This document shows positions 1 to 9,433 of a stretch of 64,000 nt of DNA, piece after piece; within the stretch, counting starts at the first letter, position 1; each line of letters begins with the position of its first letter. Both the position numbers and the translations under genes were made by a program. This DNA is from Sinomicrobium pectinilyticum (GTDB taxonomy: Bacteria; Bacteroidota; Bacteroidia; Flavobacteriales; Flavobacteriaceae). A model generated the notes under the pieces. It saw only the letters and a list, made by a program, of their open reading frames with translations, did no database searches and was not told the DNA's origin. The stretch is taken from contig NZ_RJTM01000002.1 in the NCBI RefSeq assembly GCF_003725735.1, positions 276,356 to 340,355 on the forward strand. The letters are read 5' to 3'.

Positions 1-1
1 T

Positions 2-694
2 ACTTCCTTCAGCGATTACAACAATCTGGAGATGCACTGGAATTACTTGTATCCCTGGGGCAGCGATCACAATGGTTCGGCCAGGATGTATGCAGGCCCG
101 GAAAACCGGGAACAGTTAATGCTAAACGATAATGTTCTTCAGATCAAGGCAACCCCCGTGGAGAAAGATGAAGGAAAGAGCAGTAGTCCACCGTATCAGA
201 AAATACGATACCATTCCGCAGCCATACATGCCAAACATCATATTACCGTAAGCAAGGAATACCCCGTATACAAGGTTTCCGGAGAGTTCCGTGCCCCGAC
301 AGCCAGGGGGACATGGCCCGCTTTCTGGCTAACGGCGGTAGACGGATGGCCGCCGGAAAGTGATATACTGGAATTCAAAGGAGATCCCTATAACTGGCAA
401 AATACCTTTATAACCCCGGAGGAGGTTTCTACGATCAAGAAAAATATTCCTTCAGCTATGGAAACCTGGCATACTTACACGGCCATACTGAAACGGGTAA
501 ATGATGAAAATATAACAATAGAATATTTTATAGACGGGAAAAGAACGGGTACCCACCGGGCGGATTTTACAGGAAAACCGCTCTGGCTGATCATCAACCT
601 GCAGATGGAAGGCTCTTCCGGTTCACCCGGACCCGGAACGGAGACTTACTATTATGCGAAAAATGTAACGGTACAAAGATCACGCTCCTTATAA
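2..694 (+). CDS. GH16 family glycoside hydrolase, 5' end cut by window
   Basis: The reading frame is open from the first bases, so the true start lies upstream of the window; about 230 C-terminal residues are visible. The GH16 active-site motif ExDxxE is seen as ESDILE (about base 355-372), where the first Glu is the expected nucleophile and the last the acid/base. Aromatic residues before it (TWPAFWL) and the C-terminal strand ending in YYAKNVTV fit the jelly-roll fold that hydrolyses beta-linked galactans or glucans (agar, porphyran, carrageenan, laminarin). The exact substrate cannot be read from this fragment. It sits 10 bases before a BNR-fold gene and upstream of a GH88 gene, so it is probably part of an algal polysaccharide locus continuing off the left edge. 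Family is confident, substrate is not. Confidence 0.85.
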   Translation, partial: TSFSDYNNLEMHWNYLYPWGSDHNGSARMYAGPENREQLMLNDNVLQIKATPVEKDEGKSSSPPYQKIRYHSAAIHAKHHITVSKEYPVYKVSGEFRAPTARGTWPAFWLTAVDGWPPESDILEFKGDPYNWQNTFITPEEVSTIKKNIPSAMETWHTYTAILKRVNDENITIEYFIDGKRTGTHRADFTGKPLWLIINLQMEGSSGSPGPGTETYYYAKNVTVQRSRSL

Positions 695-704
695 AAAAGA
701 AAAA

Positions 705-2081
705 ATGACAGTAATGCGTAACCGTTACAGGAGGAAACAGCGGGGCAGAAAGAAAATGATCAGTACAATCTGTACCCTCTTTTTTCTTTCCGTGTCCATT
801 GCCCAGGACGTGCGGGAGACCGTCGTGGGACGGGGATGGGCTAACAATTCGGTAAATACGGTAGTATTCCGGAAAAACTCCCTGGTCAGTCATAAGGGGA
901 GGCAGTTTACAGCTTACTATGATGAAGATACTTTTCTGGTTCTCGGCACGCGGCAACTTACGGATACAGTATGGACAGTGCGGAAAACCCGGTTTAAGGG
1001 CAACATATCCGATGCTCACAATTCCATAAGTATGGCCATAGACGGAGACGGGTACCTGCATGTGGCATGGGACCACCACAATACGCCGTTGCGGTATGCG
1101 CAGAGCAGGGAGCCCTTGGCCCTGGAGCTGGGAGAAGAACGAATGATGACCGGCGTGGAAGAAGACATGGTGACCTACCCGGAGTTTTATGCATTACCCG
1201 GTGGTAACCTGTTGTTTTTCTACAGGTCCGGAGGGTCGGGACGCGGGAATATGGTGGTCAGTACTTATGATGTTTCCCGGAAACAGTGGAAGCTTCTGCA
1301 CCGTAATCTCATAGACGGAGAAGAACAACGAAGTGCTTACTGGCAGGCCTGTGTGGATGATAGAGGGACCATACATCTTTCCTGGGTATGGAGAGAGACA
1401 TGGGATGTGGCGTCCAATCACGATTTATGCTATGCCAGATCACGTGACGGCGGAATCAGCTGGGAAAAATCTACGGGCGAAAAGTATGTATTACCCATTA
1501 CAGAATCTACGGCAGAATATGCCTGGCAGGTTCCCGAAGGGAGCGGTCTTATAAACCAGACATCAATGGCGGCCGATGCCCGTGGAGTACCCTATATAGC
1601 AACTTACTGGGAACAGGACGGGGTACCGCAATACCAGGTAGTATATAAAGAAAGCAAAGACTGGAAAAGACGTGTGACCGGATTCCGGCAGACACCTTTT
1701 GAACTGGGAGGCAGCGGGACCAAGAGAATACCGCTTTCCCGTCCCCAGTTATTACTGACCGAAGAAAACGAAAATATATCGCTCCATTTGCTTTTCCGGG
1801 ATGAAGAAAGAGAAAATAAAATTTCCCTGGTAAGTACAGGTATCAATGATAGTGCCGGGTGGAGGGTGTACGACCTCACATCGTCATCCGTGGGACAGTG
1901 GGAGCCATCTTATGATACGGAGCTATGGAAAAGCAGGAAGCAATTGCACCTTTTTGTTCAGGAAGTAGAACAAACAGATCATGAAGGCATAGCAATAAGG
2001 CCGGCAACTCCCGTGCGTGTTCTGGAAATACCCCGGGCATGGTTTAAACGTGACAGCTACGTAGAAGACCGGAAAAAATAA
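705..2081 (+). CDS. BNR_4-type secreted beta-propeller, possible PL24/PL25-like lyase
   Basis: A 458-residue protein with a signal peptide: the hydrophobic stretch ISTICTLFFLSVSIAQ suggests the working start may be the internal ATG at base 756 rather than 705. The body has repeated Asp-box-like strands typical of BNR/sialidase-fold propellers (for example SRDGGISW near residue 245). Two histidine sites stand out: H105 in SDAHNS and H124/H125 in WDHHNTPLRY, about 20 residues apart. From memory, ulvan lyases of PL24 and PL25 use two His at a similar spacing in the same fold, so a lyase role on a uronic-acid polysaccharide is plausible. It lies between GH16 and GH88 genes, and GH88 enzymes act on the unsaturated products of lyases. 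It could instead be a non-catalytic or uncharacterised BNR_4 protein. Fold is likely; activity is inference. Confidence 0.7.
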   Translation: MTVMRNRYRRKQRGRKKMISTICTLFFLSVSIAQDVRETVVGRGWANNSVNTVVFRKNSLVSHKGRQFTAYYDEDTFLVLGTRQLTDTVWTVRKTRFKGNISDAHNSISMAIDGDGYLHVAWDHHNTPLRYAQSREPLALELGEERMMTGVEEDMVTYPEFYALPGGNLLFFYRSGGSGRGNMVVSTYDVSRKQWKLLHRNLIDGEEQRSAYWQACVDDRGTIHLSWVWRETWDVASNHDLCYARSRDGGISWEKSTGEKYVLPITESTAEYAWQVPEGSGLINQTSMAADARGVPYIATYWEQDGVPQYQVVYKESKDWKRRVTGFRQTPFELGGSGTKRIPLSRPQLLLTEENENISLHLLFRDEERENKISLVSTGINDSAGWRVYDLTSSSVGQWEPSYDTELWKSRKQLHLFVQEVEQTDHEGIAIRPATPVRVLEIPRAWFKRDSYVEDRKK

Positions 2082-2112
2082 GTTGAACCTAACAAACCAA
2101 ACAAAAGAAAAA

Positions 2113-3306
2113 ATGAAAAAAGTGATCTTTTTAATCCTGGTACTGACTTTTGCAGTTCCGGCAGCCGCCCAGAAAAATAATAACGATCTGTATACGGCGG
2201 CAGACCGGGTACTGCAAAGAGCGGTTGTTCAGTATAAGCATATGATGACACTGTTGCCCGATGACAGATTCCCGAAAACGTATTATGCGGAATCAGATAA
2301 ACTGGAAACTAGTGATTCCGGATGGTGGTGCAGTGGTTTCTATCCCGGTGTTTTGTTGTATTTATACGAAAATACGGGAGATGGTACTCTGAAAAAGGAA
2401 GCCGACCGTATTATGGAGATACTCGCTAAAGAACAATTCAATACCGGGACGCACGACCTGGGTTTTATGATGTTCTGCAGTTTCGGTAATACCGAGAGAA
2501 TGGCTCCTTCACCGGCCTATGAAGAAATATTGATGAACAGTGCAAAGTCGCTTGCCTCCAGGTTCGATGAAACCGTCGGGTGTATACGTTCCTGGGATTC
2601 GAATAATGACGATTTCCTGGTTATTATAGATAATATGATGAACCTGGAACTTCTTTTCTGGGCGACTGAACACAGCGGGGATTCAACCTATTATGATATA
2701 GCGGTAAGGCATGCGGACACTACCATGAAAAACCATTTCCGTAAAGACAACAGTTCTTATCACGTACTTAATTATGATGTGAATACCGGAAAGGTCAAAG
2801 AAAAGAAAACGGCTCAGGGCTTCTCCGATGCATCTGCGTGGGCGAGGGGACAGGCCTGGGGGCTCTATGGGTATACGGTAATGTACCGGGCAACAGGTAA
2901 GCGTAAATACCTGGACCAGGCGGTAAAGATCGCCGAATTTATACTGAACCATCCTAATCTGCCGGAAGATAAAGTTCCTTACTGGGATTTCGACGCACCT
3001 GATATTCCGGATGCTTTGAGAGATTCTTCGGCAGGTGCCATTATAGCGTCAGCTTTACTGGAACTTAAAAATTATGTAAAAAGGGATAAAGCTGAAAAAT
3101 ACGCGGTAAATGCCCAAAAAATACTTCATACCCTCGCTACGGAAAATTATGTAGCTTCCGAAGGGACTAACGGGGGATTCCTTTTAAAACACGGGGTAGG
3201 GCATATACCTCAGAAATCCGAAGTGGATGTACCGCTTACCTATGGCGATTATTATTTTATAGAGGCATTACTCCGGTACCAGAAGGAGTATGATAAGAAA
3301 GATTAG
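2113..3306 (+). CDS. GH88 unsaturated glucuronyl hydrolase
   Basis: A 397-residue (alpha/alpha)6-barrel enzyme that removes the unsaturated uronic acid from oligosaccharides made by polysaccharide lyases. The ATG at 2113 is chosen over an upstream in-frame TTG (2083) because it is preceded by an A-rich spacer and begins directly with a signal peptide (MKKVIFLILV...AAAQ). The two catalytic Asp motifs of GH88 are present: HDLGF (D about 115) and IIDNMMNLEL (D about 173). The SDASAWARGQAWGLYGY block and the YWDFDAP segment are also typical. It follows the BNR protein by about 30 bases and is probably co-transcribed with it and GH16. The partner lyase would be the BNR protein or one outside the window. 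No clear terminator follows. Confidence 0.9.
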   Translation: MKKVIFLILVLTFAVPAAAQKNNNDLYTAADRVLQRAVVQYKHMMTLLPDDRFPKTYYAESDKLETSDSGWWCSGFYPGVLLYLYENTGDGTLKKEADRIMEILAKEQFNTGTHDLGFMMFCSFGNTERMAPSPAYEEILMNSAKSLASRFDETVGCIRSWDSNNDDFLVIIDNMMNLELLFWATEHSGDSTYYDIAVRHADTTMKNHFRKDNSSYHVLNYDVNTGKVKEKKTAQGFSDASAWARGQAWGLYGYTVMYRATGKRKYLDQAVKIAEFILNHPNLPEDKVPYWDFDAPDIPDALRDSSAGAIIASALLELKNYVKRDKAEKYAVNAQKILHTLATENYVASEGTNGGFLLKHGVGHIPQKSEVDVPLTYGDYYFIEALLRYQKEYDKKD

Positions 3307-3318
3307 AAAAGATCTTAT

Positions 3319-3705
3319 TTAATTAAGTGCAAAGGGGGCGCATAATTTAAATGTGGGAATATACACCCGGAACTTTCGGGTAGAAGTAAAATTCACCATA
3401 TTATAATGCCCCCGCATGGCCCCGATAGGGGATGTCAGCAGGCACCCGGAACTGTAAGAGTGAGATTCTCCCGGTTTTAACACCGGTTTTTTGCCTATTA
3501 CTCCCTCCCCGTCTACAAATTCGGGGTGGTTGAGTGAATCGTAAATCTGCCAGTGCCTTGAAGTGAGCTGTACGGAATCCTTGCTCTGGTTCTCTATGGT
3601 GATCTTGTAACCGAAAGCAAAATGCATCCTGTAGTTCTTGAAGAAGGTACCTTCAAAACTGGTGATTACCGAGATTTTTATGCCTTTGGTTATTTGTGTG
3701 ATCAT
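3319..3705 (-). CDS. apaG: ApaG domain protein
   Basis: A 128-residue protein of the usual ApaG length, with the fibronectin-III-like beta fold seen in the family. The strands FAFGYKITIENQS, LTSRHWQIYDS, GEGVIGKKPVLKPGESHSYSSGCLL and MRGHYNMV match the conserved core. ApaG has been linked in enterobacteria to Co2+/Mg2+ resistance and to diadenosine tetraphosphate metabolism, but its molecular role is unsettled. It is the downstream partner of the T9SS plug gene on the same strand, about 150 bases away, and ends 12 bases from the convergent GH88 gene. Family assignment is secure; function is not. Confidence 0.9.
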   Translation of the reverse strand: MITQITKGIKISVITSFEGTFFKNYRMHFAFGYKITIENQSKDSVQLTSRHWQIYDSLNHPEFVDGEGVIGKKPVLKPGESHSYSSGCLLTSPIGAMRGHYNMVNFTSTRKFRVYIPTFKLCAPFALN

Positions 3706-3854
3706 ATGAAAAGCTTAAAGTAGTATAACCACAATGCCGGGTTGTTTACAGGTACGGATATAGTATCCCTCCAAACAAAAATACAAATTTTAGTTTTATC
3801 TGATTCAATTTGCGAATAAATTTTTTTATCCGGGACCCCGTAAGGGCAGCCTGC

Positions 3855-5123
3855 TTAATTGGAGATGTTTACCGAAGTACCGCTTCCGATACCGATGAGA
3901 CTGTCATACATATCGCCGAAATTCCGGTAATATACCAGGACAAGATAGTTGTTCTCCGTTTCAAAATGATTGCCGTTTATGGTGGTATAATCTGTTCCGT
4001 CCGTCCCGGCCATGACAAACTTGTAGTTGTAGAACCCTTGTTTAAGGCGGATCTTAACCTGCAGCCTTTCACCGCTTTCGTCCAGGGTCATTCTGTTTTG
4101 TTCGGTAAGCTGGTAGTTGTTGAACTTGCCGTATACATAAACCTCATTGAGTCCCAGTTCCTGGTCATACTTCAAGCTGAAATGGACGTCGGCATAGTCC
4201 GCTTCCGTAGCATTGTCCCTGTCATTTCCGTCCAGTGTACGTATTTCAAAATCCCCGTTGATGTCCGGGTAATAGGTGTAGGGTTTGCCGGTATCGACCG
4301 TATTGGTAAACAAATAGGTATTGTATACATCGAGCAGTTCCGTGCCGGAAATCGTATTGGTGGAAGCCCGTATTTCTTTGTTGTCGAAATACAGGTATTC
4401 GTTACCCCCGTCAAACGAGGTCTCTTTATCGTATTTGTAAATTAACTGGTTACCGGAGTAGAACTGCGGCTTGATCCCGGTGATCGCCGTATTCCAGTTG
4501 TGGTTTTGCAGTATAACGACCTTCACTTCCTGCTGCGGGTTTACCAGGGGCTGGCCATTGGTGTTTATGGTGAGTTGTACAACCTGTTTTTCAGCGATCA
4601 CAGCCATTTCCCGGGCTCTTTTCAGCACCACGCCTACCGAAACCATGTCTTTAAAAACGACAAAACGCCTGGAGAACATCAGTTTGTTGTTGCTGTCATA
4701 TATTTTAAGGATATAATTACCCGAGAGTTTCAGCCGGGTTCGCGAATTGGGTAATGTAAGGTCATAATGTGAGTAGGGCTGCAGGGTGGTGACCGAATTC
4801 CGGTAATCCTGTATCCTCTGATTGTCCACACCATCCAGGAATTGCGATTTTAGCAGGTCCGAAGGGGTCCAGTCCGCATTGCAGTGGAGAATACGGTAAT
4901 AGTAGTCCGATTCCCTTGCCCGCAGGTCATCAAAAGACAAGGTGAAAGTTTCTCCCAGTGTTATAATGGGAAACTGGTCGTCCTTGTTCTCCCCGTCGCT
5001 TTTAAAAACGATGGATTTTATATATTCCGGCGGTTCTACCTCGTATTCTGCCTGTGCAAAGAGACCGGACAGGGTTAAGGGTATGAGTGCCAGGAGGAGG
5101 AAATACTTTTTTCTGTGCATCAT
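3855..5123 (-). CDS. Type IX secretion system plug protein (DUF5103)
   Basis: About 422 residues if started at the ATG at 5123 (a second ATG follows immediately at 5120). The N-terminus MMHRKKYFLLLALIPLTLSGLFAQ is a clear signal peptide, and the in-frame extension upstream to 5177 would spoil it. The body matches the DUF5103 family: an N-terminal beta domain with the YYYRILHCNADWTPSDL segment and a C-terminal domain ending in FYNYKFV...YYTTI-type strands. In Flavobacterium johnsoniae a member of this family (Plug) closes the SprA translocon on the periplasmic side when no substrate is engaged. So it acts in the outer-membrane T9SS. The rest of the T9SS genes are not in this window. Divergent from the nqr operon across 330 bases. 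Confidence 0.85.
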   Translation of the reverse strand: MMHRKKYFLLLALIPLTLSGLFAQAEYEVEPPEYIKSIVFKSDGENKDDQFPIITLGETFTLSFDDLRARESDYYYRILHCNADWTPSDLLKSQFLDGVDNQRIQDYRNSVTTLQPYSHYDLTLPNSRTRLKLSGNYILKIYDSNNKLMFSRRFVVFKDMVSVGVVLKRAREMAVIAEKQVVQLTINTNGQPLVNPQQEVKVVILQNHNWNTAITGIKPQFYSGNQLIYKYDKETSFDGGNEYLYFDNKEIRASTNTISGTELLDVYNTYLFTNTVDTGKPYTYYPDINGDFEIRTLDGNDRDNATEADYADVHFSLKYDQELGLNEVYVYGKFNNYQLTEQNRMTLDESGERLQVKIRLKQGFYNYKFVMAGTDGTDYTTINGNHFETENNYLVLVYYRNFGDMYDSLIGIGSGTSVNISN

Positions 5124-5401
5124 GCGGTAAAGATACACAAAAAATGAGATGGAAGACAGGTATGCCCGTTGCTGCACTTTTCCGGTCTGCCGGGGAGAAT
5201 ACGCCGGAATTGTGGTGTTACGGACTATATGTGGTTTGCGGGGGACAGTTTTTTTATAACGCGACTTCGGTCAATATGCTTCGGTCTTTTCTGACGGTGT
5301 TGTTTGTGGGGTTTGGAATCAAAAACAAAGCATTTGTTTAGAATAAATATAAATAACGAAAACAGTGCTTTCCCTTAGATAATAAATACTCTATAAATTT
5401 A

Positions 5402-5409
5402 TAAATTTG
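5402..5409 (+). promoter_or_regulatory. Predicted -7 element of nqr operon promoter
   Basis: TAAATTTG matches the Bacteroidota -7 consensus TAnnTTTG and lies 46 bases before the nqrA ATG, in an AT-rich spacer between divergent genes. No clean TTG -33 element is visible at the usual spacing, so this rests on the -7 match and its position. Confidence 0.5.
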
Positions 5410-5455
5410 CATGAATTTTTGAATAACCTATTTTTCAAAACAATCCAATTGTAAC

Positions 5456-6796
5456 ATGTCCAATGACATTCGTATCAGAAAAGGTTTAAACATCAATTTG
5501 AAAGGGGAGGCGGAAAAAGTAGTTTCAGAGGCCCCGAGAGTTAAAACCTTCGCACTAAAACCCACTGATTTTCACAACACTACTCCTAAAATGGTTGTGA
5601 AAGAGGGAGAAAAAGTAAAAGCAGGTGATGTTATTTTCTATTCCAAGTACAACGAAAAAATAAAATTCGTAGCTCCGGTAAGCGGGACACTCGCGGAAAT
5701 CAGAAGAGGCGCTAAGCGTAGAATACTCGAAGTAGTAATTGAAGCCGATGACCAGGATGTTTACAACGAGTTTGATGCCAAGGACCCGGCACACCTTTCT
5801 TCTGAAGAAGTAAAGGCGTTTTTACTGGAAAGCGGATGCTGGCCTTTTATCCGGCAGCGTCCCTATGACGTAATTGCCAATCCGGATGACACTCCCAAAG
5901 CTATTTTTATTTCAGCTTACACAAGTGCTCCGCTGGCGGCCGATACGGAGTTTGTACTTCAGGGCAGGGAAGAGGATTTCCAAGCAGGAATCAATGCCGT
6001 GGCCAAACTGACAGCAGGGAAGACCCATTTGTCTGTTGGTAAAGGCTCTTCTTTTTTCAATAATATAAAAGGAGTGGAAATTCACCGGGTTTCCGGTCCG
6101 CACCCTGCCGGAAATGTGGGCGTGCAGATACATCATATCGATCCTGTAAATGCAGGAGAACGGGTTTGGGTTATCAACCCCGAAGATGTGGCCATAATAG
6201 GTAAACTGTTCCGCACCGGTAAATTCGATGCTACGCGTACGGTTGCCCTGGCAGGTTCCGAAGCGGATAAGCCTCAGTATTACAGGGTGAAGATAGGATC
6301 TGCCGTAAAAGCCCTTGTGGATAATGATTCTGCCGATGTAAGGATTATCAGCGGTGATGTACTTACGGGAGACAAGATATCCGCAGACGGTTTTATCGGG
6401 TTCTATCACAATACGGTTACCCTCATTCCCGAAGGCAATGAATACAGGATGTTCGGATGGTTACCTTTCAAAGATAACAACATACCGAGTACGCACCATA
6501 CTTCTTTTGCATGGTTGTTCCCCAATAAGAAATATAAGGTAAATACCAACCTGAACGGTGAAGAGAGGGCACTGGTAGTCACCGGTGAGATGGAAAAGGT
6601 AATGCCGATGGATGTTTACCCCATGCAGTTGTTGAAAGCCTGTATGGTAAACAATATCGAGAAAATGGAAAACCTGGGGATTTACGAAGTAGCTCCCGAA
6701 GACTTTGCACTGGTGGATTATACCTGTACTTCCAAGATCGAAGCACAGGAAATTATCAGACAGGGACTGGATTTAATGATTAAAGAAGTTGGCTAA
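5456..6796 (+). CDS. nqrA: Na+-translocating NADH:quinone reductase subunit A
   Basis: A 446-residue peripheral subunit of the Na+-NQR respiratory complex, which couples NADH oxidation and quinone reduction to Na+ export. NqrA is involved in quinone binding on the cytoplasmic side. The sequence starts with the typical SNDIRIRKGLNINLKGEAE segment and has the barrel-sandwich region with GEKVKAGDVIFYSK near residues 50-65. It is the first gene of a tight nqrABCDEF cluster, 10 bases before nqrB. No transmembrane segment is expected or seen. Length and order match the family. Confidence 0.97.
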   Translation: MSNDIRIRKGLNINLKGEAEKVVSEAPRVKTFALKPTDFHNTTPKMVVKEGEKVKAGDVIFYSKYNEKIKFVAPVSGTLAEIRRGAKRRILEVVIEADDQDVYNEFDAKDPAHLSSEEVKAFLLESGCWPFIRQRPYDVIANPDDTPKAIFISAYTSAPLAADTEFVLQGREEDFQAGINAVAKLTAGKTHLSVGKGSSFFNNIKGVEIHRVSGPHPAGNVGVQIHHIDPVNAGERVWVINPEDVAIIGKLFRTGKFDATRTVALAGSEADKPQYYRVKIGSAVKALVDNDSADVRIISGDVLTGDKISADGFIGFYHNTVTLIPEGNEYRMFGWLPFKDNNIPSTHHTSFAWLFPNKKYKVNTNLNGEERALVVTGEMEKVMPMDVYPMQLLKACMVNNIEKMENLGIYEVAPEDFALVDYTCTSKIEAQEIIRQGLDLMIKEVG

Positions 6797-6806
6797 TATA
6801 TAAGCT

Positions 6807-7970
6807 ATGAAGTTTTTAAGAAATAAAATAGATCAACTGAAGAAACCCTTCGGAAAAGGGGAAAAATGGGAGAAGTTCGCACCTGCGATCAATGCGTTGG
6901 ACACGTTCCTTTACGTGCCCAACCATACCACGAAAAAAGGTGCGCATATCCGTGATGCGGTAGACCTGAAACGTACCATGATCACTGTGGTAATTGCACT
7001 TCTGCCGGCTCTGATTTACGGTATTTATAATACGGGGTACCAATACCTGCACCAGCTCAACGGCGGAGACGTGGCTTTTATGGATGCATTCACTCACGGT
7101 CTGTGGAAGGTGCTTCCTCTTATAATAGTGTCTTACGGAGTAGGTCTTACCATAGAATTTATCTTTGCGATATACAGGGGGCATGAAGTAAACGAAGGGT
7201 ATCTGGTAACAGGAATGCTGATTCCTATGATCATGCCTGTGGATATCCCTTTATGGATGGTAGGTCTTTCCGTTGCATTTGCCGTGTTGATCGGAAAAGA
7301 AGCCTTTGGCGGTACGGGTATGAATATTCTGAACCCCGCTTTGGTTGCCAGGGCTTTTGCCTTTTTTGCATACCCTACATTTATGTCGGGAAACAAGGTA
7401 TGGGTTTCCGAAGCTACCAATGTTGATGCGATTTCAGGAGAGACCATCCTGGGAAGCCTGGCAGCCGGACACGAGGTTCATTTCAGTATGTTTGATATGT
7501 TTAGCGGAGCTATTCCGGGATCTATAGGCGAGACATCCACCCTGTTTATCCTGGTGGGAGCGGCACTATTAATCTTTACCGGAGTAGGAAGCTGGAGAAT
7601 TATGCTAGGCGGAGTAATTGGAGGCTCCATAATGGGGCTGCTGTTCAACCTTTGGGACGCTAATGCATTGATGGCTTTCCCGTGGTATCAGCATCTTATT
7701 GTAGGCGGTTTTGCTTTCGGTATCGTGTTTATGGCCACGGATCCCGTATCTGCGGCTCAAACAACCAAGGGGAAATGGATATACGGTATACTGGTAGGGT
7801 TCTTCTGTATTATGATCCGTGTGTTCAACCCCGCATACCCGGAAGGGGTAATGCTGGGAATACTGTTGATGAATGTCTTTGCGCCGACCATTGATCATTA
7901 TGTTTTGGAAGCTAACATTAAAAGGAGAAAGAAGAGACTGGCCGCGTCTAAACAACTTAAAACTGCTTAG
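6807..7970 (+). CDS. nqrB: Na+-NQR subunit B, flavin-carrying membrane subunit
   Basis: A 387-residue polytopic membrane protein with about ten hydrophobic helices; it carries a covalent FMN on a threonine and riboflavin, and forms a main part of the Na+ path. The flavinylation site is expected at T213. Here the local motif reads SGET, whereas the ApbE recognition motif is usually written SGAT, so the Ala position is Glu in this protein while the attachment Thr is kept. GGTGMNILNPALVARAFAFFAYP upstream of it is strongly conserved in the family, as is the ATDPVSA segment near residue 312. An apbE gene lies 8 kb downstream. Its stop codon overlaps the region where nqrC begins. Confidence 0.97.
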   Translation: MKFLRNKIDQLKKPFGKGEKWEKFAPAINALDTFLYVPNHTTKKGAHIRDAVDLKRTMITVVIALLPALIYGIYNTGYQYLHQLNGGDVAFMDAFTHGLWKVLPLIIVSYGVGLTIEFIFAIYRGHEVNEGYLVTGMLIPMIMPVDIPLWMVGLSVAFAVLIGKEAFGGTGMNILNPALVARAFAFFAYPTFMSGNKVWVSEATNVDAISGETILGSLAAGHEVHFSMFDMFSGAIPGSIGETSTLFILVGAALLIFTGVGSWRIMLGGVIGGSIMGLLFNLWDANALMAFPWYQHLIVGGFAFGIVFMATDPVSAAQTTKGKWIYGILVGFFCIMIRVFNPAYPEGVMLGILLMNVFAPTIDHYVLEANIKRRKKRLAASKQLKTA

Positions 7971-7972
7971 TG

Positions 7973-8686
7973 ATGAACCGAGAAAGTAATACATATACAT
8001 TTATCTTTGCTATAGGGATGGTGGTAATCGTTGCGTTTCTGCTTGCTTTCGCAGCGACTTCCCTCAAACCGAAGCAGAGTGAGAATGTAAGGAAAGAAAA
8101 AATGCAGAATATCCTGAAATCTATCGGAATAGACGTGGAGCGGGAAGCTGCCGAAGGAAAATATAAAGACTATATTAAGGAAGAATTGTCATTGGTAGCT
8201 GATGGTTCCGTAGATGAAAGTTCCGATGCTTTTGATGTAGACCTGAACAAGGAATTGAAGCTTCCGGTTGACGAACAGCATTTTCCTCTTTACGTAGCGG
8301 ATGTTGAAGGAGAAAAGTATTATATCGTACCTTTGAGGGGAGCGGGATTATGGAATGCCATATGGGGGTATGTTTCTCTGAAAGATGATCTGAATACCAT
8401 AGTAGGGGTTACCTTTGACCATGCCGGTGAAACCCCTGGTCTGGGGGCGGAAATTACTCAGCCGTGGTTCCAGGCACAGTTTGAAGGTAAAAAGATATTT
8501 GACGAAAGTGACGAGCTTGTTGGTGTGCGTGTTTCCAAAAGCAGCGGTGCCAAAGGAGAAAATGAGGTAGATGCCATTTCCGGAGCAACAATTACCGGTA
8601 ATGGGGTAACAGCAATGATAAAAGAACGTCTGTCACACTATCTGCCTTACTTTAAGAAACAAAAAACTCAATTAGCACTAAATTAA
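7973..8686 (+). CDS. nqrC: Na+-NQR subunit C, FMN-binding
   Basis: About 237 residues. The ATG at 7973 is preferred over a GTG at 7970 that overlaps the nqrB stop. One N-terminal transmembrane helix (FIFAIGMVVIVAFLLAFAATS) anchors a periplasmic FMN domain. The covalent flavin site SGAT is intact at residues 203-206, with T206 as the attachment residue. The HAGETPGLGAEI segment near residue 150 is the other family hallmark. Translation is probably coupled to nqrB. Needs ApbE for FMN attachment; that enzyme is encoded at 15209. Confidence 0.97.
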   Translation: MNRESNTYTFIFAIGMVVIVAFLLAFAATSLKPKQSENVRKEKMQNILKSIGIDVEREAAEGKYKDYIKEELSLVADGSVDESSDAFDVDLNKELKLPVDEQHFPLYVADVEGEKYYIVPLRGAGLWNAIWGYVSLKDDLNTIVGVTFDHAGETPGLGAEITQPWFQAQFEGKKIFDESDELVGVRVSKSSGAKGENEVDAISGATITGNGVTAMIKERLSHYLPYFKKQKTQLALN

Positions 8687-8691
8687 TTGCC

Positions 8692-9405
8692 ATGAGTAAA
8701 AAAGAAAAAAAATCACCCATAGTTCTGTTTGTTTCCGAAGAAAAAGAACCGCTTTTTTCCAAAAAGAACAGACAGCTGATATCCGATCCGTTAAATGATA
8801 ACAACCCGATTACCGTACAGGTACTGGGTATATGTTCTGCGCTTGCGATCACTGTTCAGTTGAAACCTGCAGTGGTAATGAGCCTTGCGGTATTGGCGGT
8901 ACTTGCCTGTAGTAACGTTGTGGTATCGTTGCTCCGCAGCATGATCCCCAGCCGTATCCGTATTATCGTGCAGCTTGTTATTGTTGCTTCCCTGGTAATT
9001 CTGGTAGACCAGGTGCTGAAAGCTTTTGCCTATGATGTAAGTAAACAGCTTTCCGTATTCGTAGGTTTGATTATTACCAACTGTATCCTGATGGGGCGCC
9101 TGGAAGCTTTTGCCCTAGGTAATGGCCCGTGGAAGTCTTTCCTGGATGCCATAGGTAACGCGGCCGGTTATGGCCTTATCCTTATCGTAGTGGCTTTCTT
9201 CAGGGAGTTGTTCGGTTCTGGTAAATTATTCGGTATAGAGGTATTGGGGCATAAAGGGGTTACCATGGCAGAATCTACCGGTTTGTATGCACTGGGATAT
9301 GAGAATAACGGGTTTATGCTGTTCCCGCCTATGGCGTTGATAACCGTTGGTATCTTCATCTGGATGCAACGTTCCAGGAACAGAAAATTAATAGAAAAAG
9401 AATAG
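8692..9405 (+). CDS. nqrD: Na+-NQR subunit D
   Basis: A 237-residue integral membrane subunit with about six hydrophobic helices. The segments [19 protein letters not shown] (residues about 123-141) and FREL are shared by NqrD and RnfE proteins; the conserved cysteine in TNCI is one of those that in known structures hold an iron centre at the NqrD-NqrE interface. The N-terminal 30 residues are charged and cytoplasmic. Six bases separate it from nqrC and 28 from nqrE, so it is inside the same transcript. Confidence 0.96.
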   Translation: MSKKEKKSPIVLFVSEEKEPLFSKKNRQLISDPLNDNNPITVQVLGICSALAITVQLKPAVVMSLAVLAVLACSNVVVSLLRSMIPSRIRIIVQLVIVASLVILVDQVLKAFAYDVSKQLSVFVGLIITNCILMGRLEAFALGNGPWKSFLDAIGNAAGYGLILIVVAFFRELFGSGKLFGIEVLGHKGVTMAESTGLYALGYENNGFMLFPPMALITVGIFIWMQRSRNRKLIEKE

Positions 9406-9433
9406 AGGCAACACCCTTGTAAAAATCAGAAAC

